Positions 54,736-63,958 of a stretch of 64,000 bases of DNA are shown piece by piece (position 1 is the stretch's first letter; each line of letters opens with the position of its first letter). The DNA is taken from contig JAFRSI010000152.1 in assembly GCA_017427645.1 (NCBI GenBank), forward strand, positions 1 through 64,000, in the 5' to 3' direction. This DNA is from Oscillospiraceae bacterium. Its GTDB lineage: Bacteria > Bacillota > Clostridia > Oscillospirales > Oscillospiraceae. The translations under genes were made by a program, and so were the position numbers. The notes beneath the pieces were generated by a model. That model searched no databases. It was not told where the DNA came from and saw only the letters and a list, made by a program, of their open reading frames with translations.

Positions 54736-57252
54736 TTAATCCAAGGCGTCGTGGCTGTCGAACAGATCGGACATGGTGCCGAAACGGTCGAACTCCCGCT
54801 CCGGCTCCGGCTCGCCGCCGCTGCGCTTCATCTTCAGCTCCTGCCATTTGGCCTTGTCGATCAGCAGCTGGCGGGGTTTGGAGCCCTCGAAGGGACCCAC
54901 GTAGCCCCGCTCCTCCATCTGGTCCACCAGGCGGGCGGCCCGGGAGTAGCCCAGCTTCAGCCGGCGCTGCAGCATGGAGACGGAGGCCTGTCCCACCTCC
55001 AGCACCACGTCCACGGCGGCGTCCAGCAGCTCATCGCCGTCGTCCGCCTCTGCGCTTTCGTCGGCGCCGGAGCTGCCCTTGCCCTTCTCGTCCTTCTTCA
55101 CGGCGGCCTCGATCTGGTCGATGACGCCCTGGTCGTAGTTGGCTTCGCCGCTCTGCTTGACGAATTCCACCACCCGCTCGATCTCCTCTGGGGAGACGAA
55201 GCAGCCCTGCACCCGCAGGGGCTTCTGCATTCCCAGGGGGAAGTACAGCATGTCGCCGTAGCCCACCAGCTTCTCGGCGCCCACGGTGTCCAGGATGATG
55301 CGGCTCTCCAGCGAGGAGGCCACGGTCAGGGCGATGCGGCTGGGGATGTTGGCCTTCATCAGGCCAGTGATCACGTCGGCACGGGGACTCTGGGTGGCGA
55401 TCACCAGGTGGACGCCGGCGGCGCGGCCCATCTGTGCCACCCGGCAGATGGATTCCTCCACCTCCTTGGCGGCGGCGATCATCAGGTCGGCCAGCTCATC
55501 GATGACCACCACCACCGTGGGCATGGTCTTCAGCTCCGGGTCCTGGGCGGCCAGGGCATTGTAGCCCTTCAGATCCTTGACGCCCTTTTCGGAGAAGATC
55601 TTGTAGCGCTTCATCATCTCGAACACCGCCCACTGCAGGGCGCCGGCGGCCTTCTTGGGATCGGTGACCACCGGGATCAGCAGATGGGGGATGCCGTTAT
55701 AGGGGGCCAGCTCCACCATCTTGGGGTCGATCATGATGAACCGGACCTCCTCGGGGGTACAGCGGTAGAGCAGGCTGATGATCATGGAGTTGGTGCACAC
55801 GGACTTGCCGGAGCCCGTGGTGCCGGCGATCAGCACATGGGGCAGCCGGGAGATATCGCCCACGATCTGGTTGCCGCCGATGTCCTTGCCCACCACGAAG
55901 GCCACCTGGGATCGGTGGTCGGTAAAGGCGTGGGACTCGATGATATCCCGGATCTTCACGGTGGCACGGGCCCTGTTGGGCACCTCGATGCCCACCACGG
56001 AGATCTTGTTGGGGATGGGGGCGATGCGCACGCCGCTGACGCCCAGGGCCAGGGCGATATCGTCCGCCAGGTTGGTCAGCTTGCTGAGCTTGACGCCCTG
56101 GTCCAGCGTGAACTCGTAGCGGGTGACGCTGGGCCCGTGGACCACCTCGCCGGCGCTGGCGTCCACGCCGAAGGAGCGCAGGGTATCGGCCAGACGGCGG
56201 GAGTTGTTGCGCAGCTCGGCGCCCACCTCGGCGTAATTGTCCTCCCGGTTCTCGTCCAGCAGGGTGATGGGCGGATACTGGTAGATCTCCTCGGGCTCGG
56301 AGAGCTCCTTCTCGATCTCCTGGGAGACCTGCTCCGTGGCCTGGGCCACCTCGGCCCGGGAGAGCTCCTTCTCCTTGCGGGCGCGGGGCTTTTTCTCCTC
56401 CGCCGGTCTCTCCTCGTTCTTCTCCTGGGGCTCCTCCAGCACCTCGTCCGGGGTGCGGACCTCCTTTCCCTTCCGGGTAAAGAAGCTCTTGCGCTCCGCC
56501 GGGGCGATCTCCACCGGCTTTTCCGGCGCTTTGCTCTCGGGGCGGAGCGGCTCGTCGTCCAGGGGGAAGTCGATGATCTGCCGGCCCCGCCGCCGGGGAT
56601 CGGTCTGCTCCACCGGGCGCCTGGGCCGGGGGATCTCCACCTGCTCCGGTTCCGGTTCCGCCGCAGCGGCCTCCCGGCGCTCCCGCACCGCCTCCGTCAC
56701 GTCGGCGGTGGTGATGCGCAGCGCCAGCATCAGCGCGCACAGGATCAGCACCAGCAGCAGGATCACGGAGATGATCTTGCCGAACACGGCGCTCAGCCCC
56801 ACCGCCAGGCCGCCGGAGATCACGCCGCCGCCCAGCAGGGCCTGACCGTCGCTCCACAGATCCTTGACCAGGGCCGTGGAGCCCTCGTACCGGGCGTGGC
56901 TCATCAGCAGGTGCAGCAGACAGCCGGCCAGCGGCACCAGCAGCAGCGTACAGAGGGTCCGCAGCTTCACCGGGCGCCCGCCGTGGTTCAGCAGCAGCCA
57001 GCCGGCGGCCGCCAGCACGACGGCAGCCAGATAGTACCCGTAGCCGAACAGGCCCTTGAGCAGCTTGGAAAAGAAGGACAGGAACAGGGCGTCCACCCGG
57101 AAGTAGCTGACCACCACGCACAGCGCCAGCAGCAGGCACACCAGGGCGCCCACCAGTCTGGCCGTGGGGTTGCAGGCGGGCTTGGCCGGTGCGCTGCGTT
57201 TGCGCGGCGCACTCTTCCCCTTCTTGTCGGTTTTCTTTTGTTTCGTCGCCAT
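54736..57252 (-). CDS. ftsK: FtsK/SpoIIIE DNA translocase
   Basis: 838 residues. A basic N-terminus, four membrane helices (about 31-190), a Pro/Glu-rich linker, then the RecA-like motor with Walker A IAGTTGSGKSVCTNSMI, Walker B VVVVIDELADLM and the motif MATQSPRADVITG-type VIATQSPRADVITGLMKANIP. The C-terminal gamma winged helix (GQASVSMLQRRLKLGYSRAA) reads SRS/KOPS sites. It pumps chromosome DNA during division or into the forespore. The ATG at 57252 follows GAGGAAAAAC. Confidence 0.96.
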   Translation of the reverse strand: MATKQKKTDKKGKSAPRKRSAPAKPACNPTARLVGALVCLLLALCVVVSYFRVDALFLSFFSKLLKGLFGYGYYLAAVVLAAAGWLLLNHGGRPVKLRTLCTLLLVPLAGCLLHLLMSHARYEGSTALVKDLWSDGQALLGGGVISGGLAVGLSAVFGKIISVILLLVLILCALMLALRITTADVTEAVRERREAAAAEPEPEQVEIPRPRRPVEQTDPRRRGRQIIDFPLDDEPLRPESKAPEKPVEIAPAERKSFFTRKGKEVRTPDEVLEEPQEKNEERPAEEKKPRARKEKELSRAEVAQATEQVSQEIEKELSEPEEIYQYPPITLLDENREDNYAEVGAELRNNSRRLADTLRSFGVDASAGEVVHGPSVTRYEFTLDQGVKLSKLTNLADDIALALGVSGVRIAPIPNKISVVGIEVPNRARATVKIRDIIESHAFTDHRSQVAFVVGKDIGGNQIVGDISRLPHVLIAGTTGSGKSVCTNSMIISLLYRCTPEEVRFIMIDPKMVELAPYNGIPHLLIPVVTDPKKAAGALQWAVFEMMKRYKIFSEKGVKDLKGYNALAAQDPELKTMPTVVVVIDELADLMIAAAKEVEESICRVAQMGRAAGVHLVIATQSPRADVITGLMKANIPSRIALTVASSLESRIILDTVGAEKLVGYGDMLYFPLGMQKPLRVQGCFVSPEEIERVVEFVKQSGEANYDQGVIDQIEAAVKKDEKGKGSSGADESAEADDGDELLDAAVDVVLEVGQASVSMLQRRLKLGYSRAARLVDQMEERGYVGPFEGSKPRQLLIDKAKWQELKMKRSGGEPEPEREFDRFGTMSDLFDSHDALD

Positions 57253-57260
57253 GTTTTTCC

Positions 57261-58091
57261 TCACTTCACGATGATATTCAGCACCAGCGTCAGAAGGCCC
57301 ACCGCCCAGCAGTAGTAGGCGAAGGAGCCGAAGCGGCCCTTGTCGGCGATCATCTTCAGCAGCCGGATGCACAGATAGCCCACCACAGCCGCGATCACGA
57401 CGCCCACCAGATACACCGGGACCTCGCCCCAGTTGATCCCCGCCTCCAGCGCGTCCTTCAGACTGAGGATATTGGCGCCCAGCACGGCGGGGATGGACAG
57501 CAGAAAGGCAAACCGCACGGCAAAGCGGCGCTCAAAGCCGCTGAAGCATCCGGCGGTGATGGTCATGCCGGAGCGGGAGATGCCGGGCATGGTGGCCACC
57601 GCCTGGCCGATGCCTACCACGATGGCGTCCAGCCAGGTGGCGCTGCGCTCGTCCTTGCGGCCCTTGCGCACCAGGTCGCAGGCAAACAGCAGGAAGCCCG
57701 TGACGATCAGGGCGATGCCGATGAACACCATGTTGCCGGACAGGGCCTGCACCTTCTTATGGATGGGCAGCAGCAGGAACAGGGGCAGCGTACCGATGAT
57801 GATCAGCAGGATCAGCCGGCGGGCCGGCGGCACGGGCGTGGGCGTAGTCCGGTGGGCGATATCGCCGATCCCCCGGAAGAACTCCGCCACCATGTCCTTG
57901 ATATCCTGCCAGTAGGCCACGAAGACCGCCAGCAGGGTGCCCAGGTGCAGCAGCACGTCAAAGAACTCCGGCACCTCGGTCTCCATGCCCAGGAAGTGCT
58001 GGGCGATGGCCAGATGGCCCGAGCTGGAGATCGGCAGGAACTCCGCGATCCCCTGGATCAGCCCCAACAAAATCGATGTAAGTACAGACAT
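57261..58091 (-). CDS. uppP: Undecaprenyl-diphosphatase
   Basis: UppP (BacA) recycles the C55 lipid carrier by dephosphorylation and can confer bacitracin resistance. 276 residues, about eight helices. GIAEFLPISSSGHLAIAQHF holds the E-x-x-x-P/SSSGH motif, and PGISRSGMTITAG the second active-site motif. GGGAG precedes the ATG at 58091. It ends eight bases before ftsK. Confidence 0.96.
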   Translation of the reverse strand: MSVLTSILLGLIQGIAEFLPISSSGHLAIAQHFLGMETEVPEFFDVLLHLGTLLAVFVAYWQDIKDMVAEFFRGIGDIAHRTTPTPVPPARRLILLIIIGTLPLFLLLPIHKKVQALSGNMVFIGIALIVTGFLLFACDLVRKGRKDERSATWLDAIVVGIGQAVATMPGISRSGMTITAGCFSGFERRFAVRFAFLLSIPAVLGANILSLKDALEAGINWGEVPVYLVGVVIAAVVGYLCIRLLKMIADKGRFGSFAYYCWAVGLLTLVLNIIVK

Positions 58092-58260
58092 AGCTTCTTC
58101 TCCCATCCTGTCAGTATGCTCCGGCAGCGCTTTTTCCGCTGCACGGCATTCCCTATAGTATCATATAATTATACCATGGCTTTCCGAAAAATGCCATACT
58201 TATTTCAGGTAAACATAAAATTCCGCGCCCGTTCCCCATGGGAAACGGGCGCTCCGTGCG

Positions 58261-58947
58261 TTATTCTTCCTCCGTGACCCGGGCCAGCGCCGCCCGGGCG
58301 GCCTCCTGCTCGGCCTCCTTCTTGCTGTGGCCGCCGCCCCGGCCGATCTCGGCGCCGTTGAGCGTCACCGCGCAGGTGAACACCTTGGCGTGATCGGGAC
58401 CGGAGGCGTCCACGATCTCGTACTGCAGCACCTGATTGGCCCGGCGCTGCACGATCTCCTGCAGGACGGTCTTGTAGTCCCGCCGGCGGCGCTCCACGTC
58501 CTCCTCCCTGCCCCGCTCCAGCAGGACCCGGTGGATCAGACTGCGGGCGGCCTCCATGCCGCCGTCCAGATACACGGCGGCGAAGACCGACTCTGTGGCG
58601 TCCGCCAGGATGGAGGGGCGGCAGCGTCCCCCGCCGTTTTCCTCGCCCTTGCCCAACTGCAGATATCGGCCCAGGCCCAGGGCGCAGGCCACCTCGTGGA
58701 GGCTCTCCTCGCACACCAAAGCCGCCCGGGCGCGGGTCAGCTCGCCCTCCGGCGCATCCGGATGCTTCCGGAACAGGTACTCGCCCGTCACCAGGCCCAG
58801 CACGGCGTCGCCCAGGAATTCCAGGCGCTCGTTGCTCTGGATCCCGGCGCCCCGGTGCTCGTTGGCATAGGAGCTGTGGATCATGGCGGCCCGGAGCAGT
58901 TCGATATTGCGGAACGTATAGCCCAGCCGCTCTTCCAGTGTTTTCAT
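58261..58947 (-). CDS. rnc: Ribonuclease III
   Basis: Cuts double-stranded RNA, maturing rRNA and regulating mRNAs. 228 residues. The catalytic signature is NERLEFLGDAVLGLV, with the second acidic site in ILADATESVFAAVYLDGG. The dsRNA-binding domain (about 155-228) has DYKTVLQEIVQ and HSKKEAEQEAARAAL. The ATG at 58947 follows AAGGAAGG. It lies after acpP, a common order. Confidence 0.96.
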   Translation of the reverse strand: MKTLEERLGYTFRNIELLRAAMIHSSYANEHRGAGIQSNERLEFLGDAVLGLVTGEYLFRKHPDAPEGELTRARAALVCEESLHEVACALGLGRYLQLGKGEENGGGRCRPSILADATESVFAAVYLDGGMEAARSLIHRVLLERGREEDVERRRRDYKTVLQEIVQRRANQVLQYEIVDASGPDHAKVFTCAVTLNGAEIGRGGGHSKKEAEQEAARAALARVTEEE

Positions 58948-58975
58948 CTGTCCTTCCTTTCTCCAACACCTGAAA

Positions 58976-59001
58976 AAGGAAACCCCGCCTTTCAGCGGGG
59001 T
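58976..59001 (-). terminator. Terminator after acpP
   Basis: ACCCCGC / GCGGGGT with a 6-base loop, then TTCCTTTTT on the minus strand, between acpP and rnc. Partial read-through to rnc is plausible. Confidence 0.65.
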
Positions 59002-59027
59002 CACTTTTTTCAAATGTTGACCGTGAC

Positions 59028-59276
59028 TCAGTCGCCCAGCTTGCTGCTGAGGAAGCGGACGCAGTCCTTCACCGTCTTCAAGCCGGTCAGCTCATCCTCT
59101 TCGATTTCGCCCACGTCAAATTCTTCTTCCATGGCCATGACCAGCTCCACCAGATCCACGCTGTCAGCGTTCAGATCGTCCACAAAGGAGCTGTCCATGG
59201 TGATCTCCTCCTCATCCATGGCAAACTGCTCGGCAATGAGGCTCTGCATTTTCTTGAAGATCTCTTCCATTGTCAT
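59028..59276 (-). CDS. acpP: Acyl carrier protein
   Basis: 82 residues, strongly acidic. The 4'-phosphopantetheine serine lies in DLNADSVDLVELVMAMEEEF. It carries fatty-acyl intermediates in the cytosol. AGGAGG precedes the ATG at 59276; an ATG at 59270 is possible. It follows plsX by 68 bases, the usual fatty-acid context. Confidence 0.96.
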   Translation of the reverse strand: MTMEEIFKKMQSLIAEQFAMDEEEITMDSSFVDDLNADSVDLVELVMAMEEEFDVGEIEEDELTGLKTVKDCVRFLSSKLGD

Positions 59277-59344
59277 GGGTGTCAACCCTCCTTTCGCCGT
59301 TTGTCTTGGAAAATAATACGGCAATTGGCAGGCCGTGTCAATAG

Positions 59345-60379
59345 CTATTTTCCGTTTTCCTCTTTTTCCACCTTCATCAGCTCGATGTGGGATTCGATGT
59401 CGGAAATCAGTCCGCTCTCGGCCACGGCCTTAGCCTGGCCGATGGCGTTCTCCAGAGTCTCGGCGTTGGAGGAGCCGTGGGCCTTGATCACCGGGGCGGA
59501 GATGCCGATAAAGGCGGTGCCGCCCACCTTGTTGGGGTCCAGCATGGCCTTGAATTCGTTGAGTCCGGGCATCACCGCCAGGGCCGCCAGCTTGGTCAGC
59601 AGGTTCTTCCTGAAGATGGACTTGATGGCGCTCCCGGCCAGAGATCCCGTGCCCTCCATGCTCTTGAGCAGGATATTGCCGGAGAAGCCGTCCGCCACGA
59701 TCACGTCGCAGCCGCCCTTGATGGCCTCCTTGGCCTCGATGTTGCCGATGAAGTTCAGGTGTCCCGCCTGGCCGGCGGCGCGCAGCCACCGCAGGGTCTC
59801 CTTCTGCAGGTCGGTGCCCTTGCTGTCCTCGGCGCCGATGTTCAGCAGGCCCACCCGGGGGCTCTCCAGGCCCAGGGCCCGGCGGGCGTAGAAGCTGCCC
59901 AGATAGGCGAACTGGACCAGATACTCCGGCGTACACTCGGCGTTGGCGCCGCAGTCGATCAGCACCGCCTTGCCGGTGCTCGTGGGGATCAGCGGCGCCA
60001 TGGCCGCCCGGCGGATGCCCCGCACCCGCTTGACGATCAGCGTGGCGCCGGTGAGCAGCGCGCCGGTGGACCCGGCGGACACCACCGCGTCCCCTCTGCC
60101 GTCCCGCAGCATCTGCAGCGCCACGCCCATGGACGTGTCCTTCTTGCGGCGGAACACCGTGGCCGGATCGTCGCACATCTCCACCGTCTCCGTGGTGTGG
60201 ACGATCTCCATGCCCTTGGGCAGGTCGGTCTGGCCGCAGCTCTCCAGGGCCTTCAGGATGGCCACTGTGTCGCCGGTGAGGGCGATGTCCACGCCCCAGC
60301 GCTTCTGCCCCGCCAGGGCGCCCTTCACGATCTCCAGGGGGGCGTTGTCGCCGCCCATGGCGTCGATAATGATCTTCAT
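59345..60379 (-). CDS. plsX: Phosphate acyltransferase PlsX
   Basis: Converts acyl-ACP to acyl-phosphate for phospholipid synthesis. 344 residues. IIIDAMGGDNAPLEIVKGAL at the start, DTSMGVALQMLRDG, VSAGSTGALLTGA, and IVADGFSGNILLKSMEGT. It overlaps trmFO by four bases. Partner PlsY is not in view. Confidence 0.96.
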   Translation of the reverse strand: MKIIIDAMGGDNAPLEIVKGALAGQKRWGVDIALTGDTVAILKALESCGQTDLPKGMEIVHTTETVEMCDDPATVFRRKKDTSMGVALQMLRDGRGDAVVSAGSTGALLTGATLIVKRVRGIRRAAMAPLIPTSTGKAVLIDCGANAECTPEYLVQFAYLGSFYARRALGLESPRVGLLNIGAEDSKGTDLQKETLRWLRAAGQAGHLNFIGNIEAKEAIKGGCDVIVADGFSGNILLKSMEGTGSLAGSAIKSIFRKNLLTKLAALAVMPGLNEFKAMLDPNKVGGTAFIGISAPVIKAHGSSNAETLENAIGQAKAVAESGLISDIESHIELMKVEKEENGK

Positions 60380-61692
60380 GGGTTCATGACCTCTTCCTTC
60401 AGGTTTTCAATGACGGCCAGTGACCGCCGGGACAGCTCCGCGTTCTTGTTGCGCTTGCCCTTGACCCGGTAGCCCAGCGGCGGGATGATGCCGAAGTTGA
60501 TATTCATGGGCTGGAAATCCCCGATGCTGGCGTTGCTGACGTAGAGCGCCAGGGCGCCGATGGCCGTCTCCTGGGGGAAATCCACCGGCGGCTTGCCCTG
60601 CAGACGGCGGGCCGTCTCCACGCCCACCAGGAACCCGCTGGCGCAGGACTCCACGTAGCCCTCCACGCCGGTCATCTGCCCGGCAAAGGAGATCCGGGGC
60701 TCCGTCTTCAGCCGGTAGTAGCGGTCCAGCAGCCGGGGGGAATCCAGGTAGGTGTTGCGGTGCATCACGCCGTAGCGCAGGTAGTTGGCCTGGTGCAGCG
60801 CGGGGATCATGGAGAAGACTCTCTTCTGCTCGCCCCACTTCAGGTGGGTCTGAAAGCCCACCAGATTGTAGATGGTGCCGTCGGCGTTGTCCTTGCGCAG
60901 CTGCACCACCGCGTAGGGGTCCCGTCCCGTCTTGGGATCCGGCAGCCCCTTGGGCTTCAGCGGGCCGAAGCGCAGGGTGTCCTCGCCCCGGCGGGCCATG
61001 ACCTCCACGGGCATGCAGCCCTCGAACACGCCGCTGTCGTCAAAGCCGTGGACCTCCGCCTCCTGGGCGTGGATCAGCTCGTTCCAGAAGGCCTTGTACT
61101 CCTCCTCCGTCATGGGGCAGTTGATATAGTCGGGAGTGCCCCTGTCGTAGCGGGAGGCGAAATAGGCGCTGGACATGTCCACGCTGTCAAAGGCCACCAG
61201 CGGAGCGGCCGCGTCGTAGAAATGCATGGTGCTGGCATTGCCGAACAGGGCCGCCAGCCTGTCCGCCAGCGCGTCGCTGGTCAGGGGACCGGAGGCCACC
61301 ACCACCTCGCCCTCGGGGATCTCCGTCACCTCGCCCTCCACCACGGTGACCAGGGGATGGGCCCGGAGGGTCTCCGTCACCAGGCGGGCAAAGCCGTGGC
61401 GGTCCACCGCCAGAGCGCCGCCTGCGGGAACCCGGGTGGCGTCGGCGCAGCGGATGATCAGGCTGTCCAGCCGCCGCAGCTCCTCCTTCAGCAACCCCAC
61501 CGCGTTCTCCAATTGATCGGAGCGCAGAGAGTTGGAGCAGCACAGCTCAGCAAAATACGGCGTCGTATGGGCGGGGGTGGTTTTTTGGGGCTTCATCTCC
61601 CGCAGGGTGACCGGGATGCCCCGCTGCGCCAATTGCCAGGCGCATTCGCTGCCGGCCAGGCCGGCGCCGATCACGGTGACGTGCCGTTCCAT
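60376..61692 (-). CDS. trmFO: tRNA (uracil-54-C5)-methyltransferase, folate-dependent
   Basis: TrmFO makes T54 in tRNA using methylene-THF and FADH2. 438 residues. The FAD motif is VIGAGLAGSECAWQLAQRG, followed by YFAELCCSNSLRSDQLENAVG and the C-terminal MTGVEGYVESCASGFLVG. The start codon abuts the topA stop (TAGATG) and the stop overlaps plsX. Confidence 0.96.
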   Translation of the reverse strand: MERHVTVIGAGLAGSECAWQLAQRGIPVTLREMKPQKTTPAHTTPYFAELCCSNSLRSDQLENAVGLLKEELRRLDSLIIRCADATRVPAGGALAVDRHGFARLVTETLRAHPLVTVVEGEVTEIPEGEVVVASGPLTSDALADRLAALFGNASTMHFYDAAAPLVAFDSVDMSSAYFASRYDRGTPDYINCPMTEEEYKAFWNELIHAQEAEVHGFDDSGVFEGCMPVEVMARRGEDTLRFGPLKPKGLPDPKTGRDPYAVVQLRKDNADGTIYNLVGFQTHLKWGEQKRVFSMIPALHQANYLRYGVMHRNTYLDSPRLLDRYYRLKTEPRISFAGQMTGVEGYVESCASGFLVGVETARRLQGKPPVDFPQETAIGALALYVSNASIGDFQPMNINFGIIPPLGYRVKGKRNKNAELSRRSLAVIENLKEEVMNP

Positions 61693-63954
61693 CTACTTCC
61701 CCGCCTTCCTGGTGGTTTTCTTCGCGGTGGTTTTGGCGGTCTTCTTCGCTGCGGTCTTCTTGGCTGCGGTCTTCCGGGTCTTCTTCTCCCCGGCCTTCTC
61801 CGCCGCCTCGTCCGCCTTCTTGTAATAGCCCCTCTTTTCCTCCGGGGTGAAATTGCTGCAGCTCTCGTTGATGCAGAAGGGGCGCTTGAAGCCCCGGCCC
61901 GCCCGCTTGAACATGGTCTGGCCGCAGACGGGGCAATCGTCCTTCACCGGCACGTCCCAGGTCATGAAGTCGCAGGTGGCGCCGCCGCCGCGGTTGTTGG
62001 TGAATTCACAGCAGTAATAGCTGTACTGCTTGCCGCTCTTTTTGCTGACGCCGGTGCGCTTCATCAGCCGTCCGCCGCACTTGGGGCAGCGGCCCGGCAT
62101 CTGCACCACCAGGGGCATGGTAAAGCTGCACTCGGGGAAGCCGGGGCAGGCCAGGAAGGGGCCGAATCGTCCCTCCTTCTCCACCAGGTTGCGTCCGCAC
62201 ACCGGGCAGATCTCCTCGCTGACCGTATCCGGGATCTTCACGTATTCGCTGAGGGTCGCCTGGTCCAGATGGCCCACGAAGTCGCCGTAGAAGCCCCGCA
62301 GGATCTCCTTCCAGGGCGTCTTGCCCTCCTCCACGTTATCCAGCTGCTGCTCCATATGGGCGGTGAACTTGGTGTCGGCGATGTCGCTGAAATACTGCTC
62401 CATCCACGCCGTCACCGCATGGCCCAGGTTGGTGATGCACAGATACTTGCCGTCCTTGCGCACGTAGCCCCTGTCCAGAATGGTGGACACCGTGGGAGCG
62501 TAGGTGGACGGGCGTCCGATGCCCTGCTCCTCCATGGCGCGGATCAGGGTGGCCTCGGTGTAGTGGGCGGGGGGCTGGGTGAAGTGCTGCCCGGACTGGA
62601 ACTCCAGCAGGCGGACGCTCTCACCGGGCTGCAGCTCCGGCAGCGGCAGCTCCTTCTCCTCCTTCTCCTCGTCCCGGCTCTCCTCGTACACGGCGGTGTA
62701 GCCGGCAAACTTCAGCGTGCTGGCGCTGGCCCGCAGGGCGTGGCGCCCGGCGCTCACCTCCACGTTGACGCTGTCGTACACGGCGTTGGCCATCTGGCTG
62801 GCCAGGAAGCGGCTCCAGATCAGGCGATAGAGGCGGTACTGCTCGCCGGTCAGGTCCCCCTTGACCTGCTCCGGCGTCAGGTTGATGTCGCTGGGGCGGA
62901 TGGCCTCGTGGGCATCCTGGGCGCTGGCCTTGGCCTTGAACTGCCGGTAAGAGCCGGGGCGGTAAGCCGCGCCGTAGCGCTTGTCGATAAAGCTCCTGGC
63001 CTCCCGCTGGGCCTCTGCGGAGACCCGCAGGGAGTCGGTACGCATATAGGTGATGAGACCCACGGCGCCCTCGCCGGTGATCTCCACGCCCTCGTAGAGC
63101 TGCTGGGCAATGGCCATGGTGCGCTTGGGCGTCATGTTCAGCTTGCGGGACGCCTCCTGCTGCATGGTGGAGGTGGTAAACGGCGGCGTGGGCGAGCGCT
63201 GCTTGTCGCTGCGCTTGACGGACGCCACGGAGTAGGGCAGCTGGCGCAGCTCCTGCTCCAGCGCCTCCACCTCCTTCCGGGAGGAGGGCTCGTATTTCCG
63301 GCCGTTTTTCCCGTAGTAGTGGACGGTAAAGGCCACGCCGGCCTCATTCTCCAGCAGGGCGTCCAGCGTCCAGTATTCCTTGGCCTCAAAGGCCTCGATC
63401 TCGCTGTCCCTGTCGTCCACCATCCGGGCCGCCACGCTCTGCACGCGCCCGGCGCTGAGGCCGCGGCGGATCTTCTTCCACATCAGCGGGGAGATCTGAT
63501 AGCCCACGATGCGGTCCAGCACGCGGCGGGCCTGCTGGGCGTCCACCAGATCCTGGTCGATGGCCCGGGGCCTGGCGATGCTCTCGGCCACCACCTTCCG
63601 GGTGATCTCGTTGAAGGTCACCCTCCTGGTCTTGGCCGCGTCCAGCTCCAGCAGGTGCTGCAGGTGCCAGGAGATGGCCTCTCCCTCCCGGTCCGGGTCG
63701 GTGGCCAGATACACGGTGTCGCTGCTCTGGGCCGCCTTTTTCAGGTCGCGGATGATATCCTCCTTTCCCTTGATGGGGCGGTAGTTGGGCTCAAAATCGT
63801 TCTCCACGTCCACACCGATGGTGCTCTTGGGCAGATCACGCAGGTGGCCCATACAGGCCTTCACCTGATAGTCCGGTCCCAGATACTTCCCGATGGTCTT
63901 CGCCTTGGCCGGGGACTCCACGATCACCAGATTCTTTTCCGTCTGCTTTGCCAT
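61693..63954 (-). CDS. topA: DNA topoisomerase I
   Basis: Relaxes negative supercoils. 753 residues. The Toprim domain is VIVESPAKAKTIGKYLG with DPDREGEAISW, and the catalytic Tyr is in LITYMRTDSLRVS. Three zinc ribbons (CPVCGRN, CPKCGGR and CPVCGQT) follow from about residue 585. The last ~35 residues are a Lys/Thr/Ala tail with AAKKT repeats, histone-H1-like, which may add DNA affinity. GGAGG precedes the ATG. Confidence 0.97.
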   Translation of the reverse strand: MAKQTEKNLVIVESPAKAKTIGKYLGPDYQVKACMGHLRDLPKSTIGVDVENDFEPNYRPIKGKEDIIRDLKKAAQSSDTVYLATDPDREGEAISWHLQHLLELDAAKTRRVTFNEITRKVVAESIARPRAIDQDLVDAQQARRVLDRIVGYQISPLMWKKIRRGLSAGRVQSVAARMVDDRDSEIEAFEAKEYWTLDALLENEAGVAFTVHYYGKNGRKYEPSSRKEVEALEQELRQLPYSVASVKRSDKQRSPTPPFTTSTMQQEASRKLNMTPKRTMAIAQQLYEGVEITGEGAVGLITYMRTDSLRVSAEAQREARSFIDKRYGAAYRPGSYRQFKAKASAQDAHEAIRPSDINLTPEQVKGDLTGEQYRLYRLIWSRFLASQMANAVYDSVNVEVSAGRHALRASASTLKFAGYTAVYEESRDEEKEEKELPLPELQPGESVRLLEFQSGQHFTQPPAHYTEATLIRAMEEQGIGRPSTYAPTVSTILDRGYVRKDGKYLCITNLGHAVTAWMEQYFSDIADTKFTAHMEQQLDNVEEGKTPWKEILRGFYGDFVGHLDQATLSEYVKIPDTVSEEICPVCGRNLVEKEGRFGPFLACPGFPECSFTMPLVVQMPGRCPKCGGRLMKRTGVSKKSGKQYSYYCCEFTNNRGGGATCDFMTWDVPVKDDCPVCGQTMFKRAGRGFKRPFCINESCSNFTPEEKRGYYKKADEAAEKAGEKKTRKTAAKKTAAKKTAKTTAKKTTRKAGK

Positions 63955-63958
63955 ACGT

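Noticed and set aside
54433..57315. A 960-codon rightward frame across ftsK
   Set aside because: An antisense shadow of ftsK with no ribosome site and no motifs.
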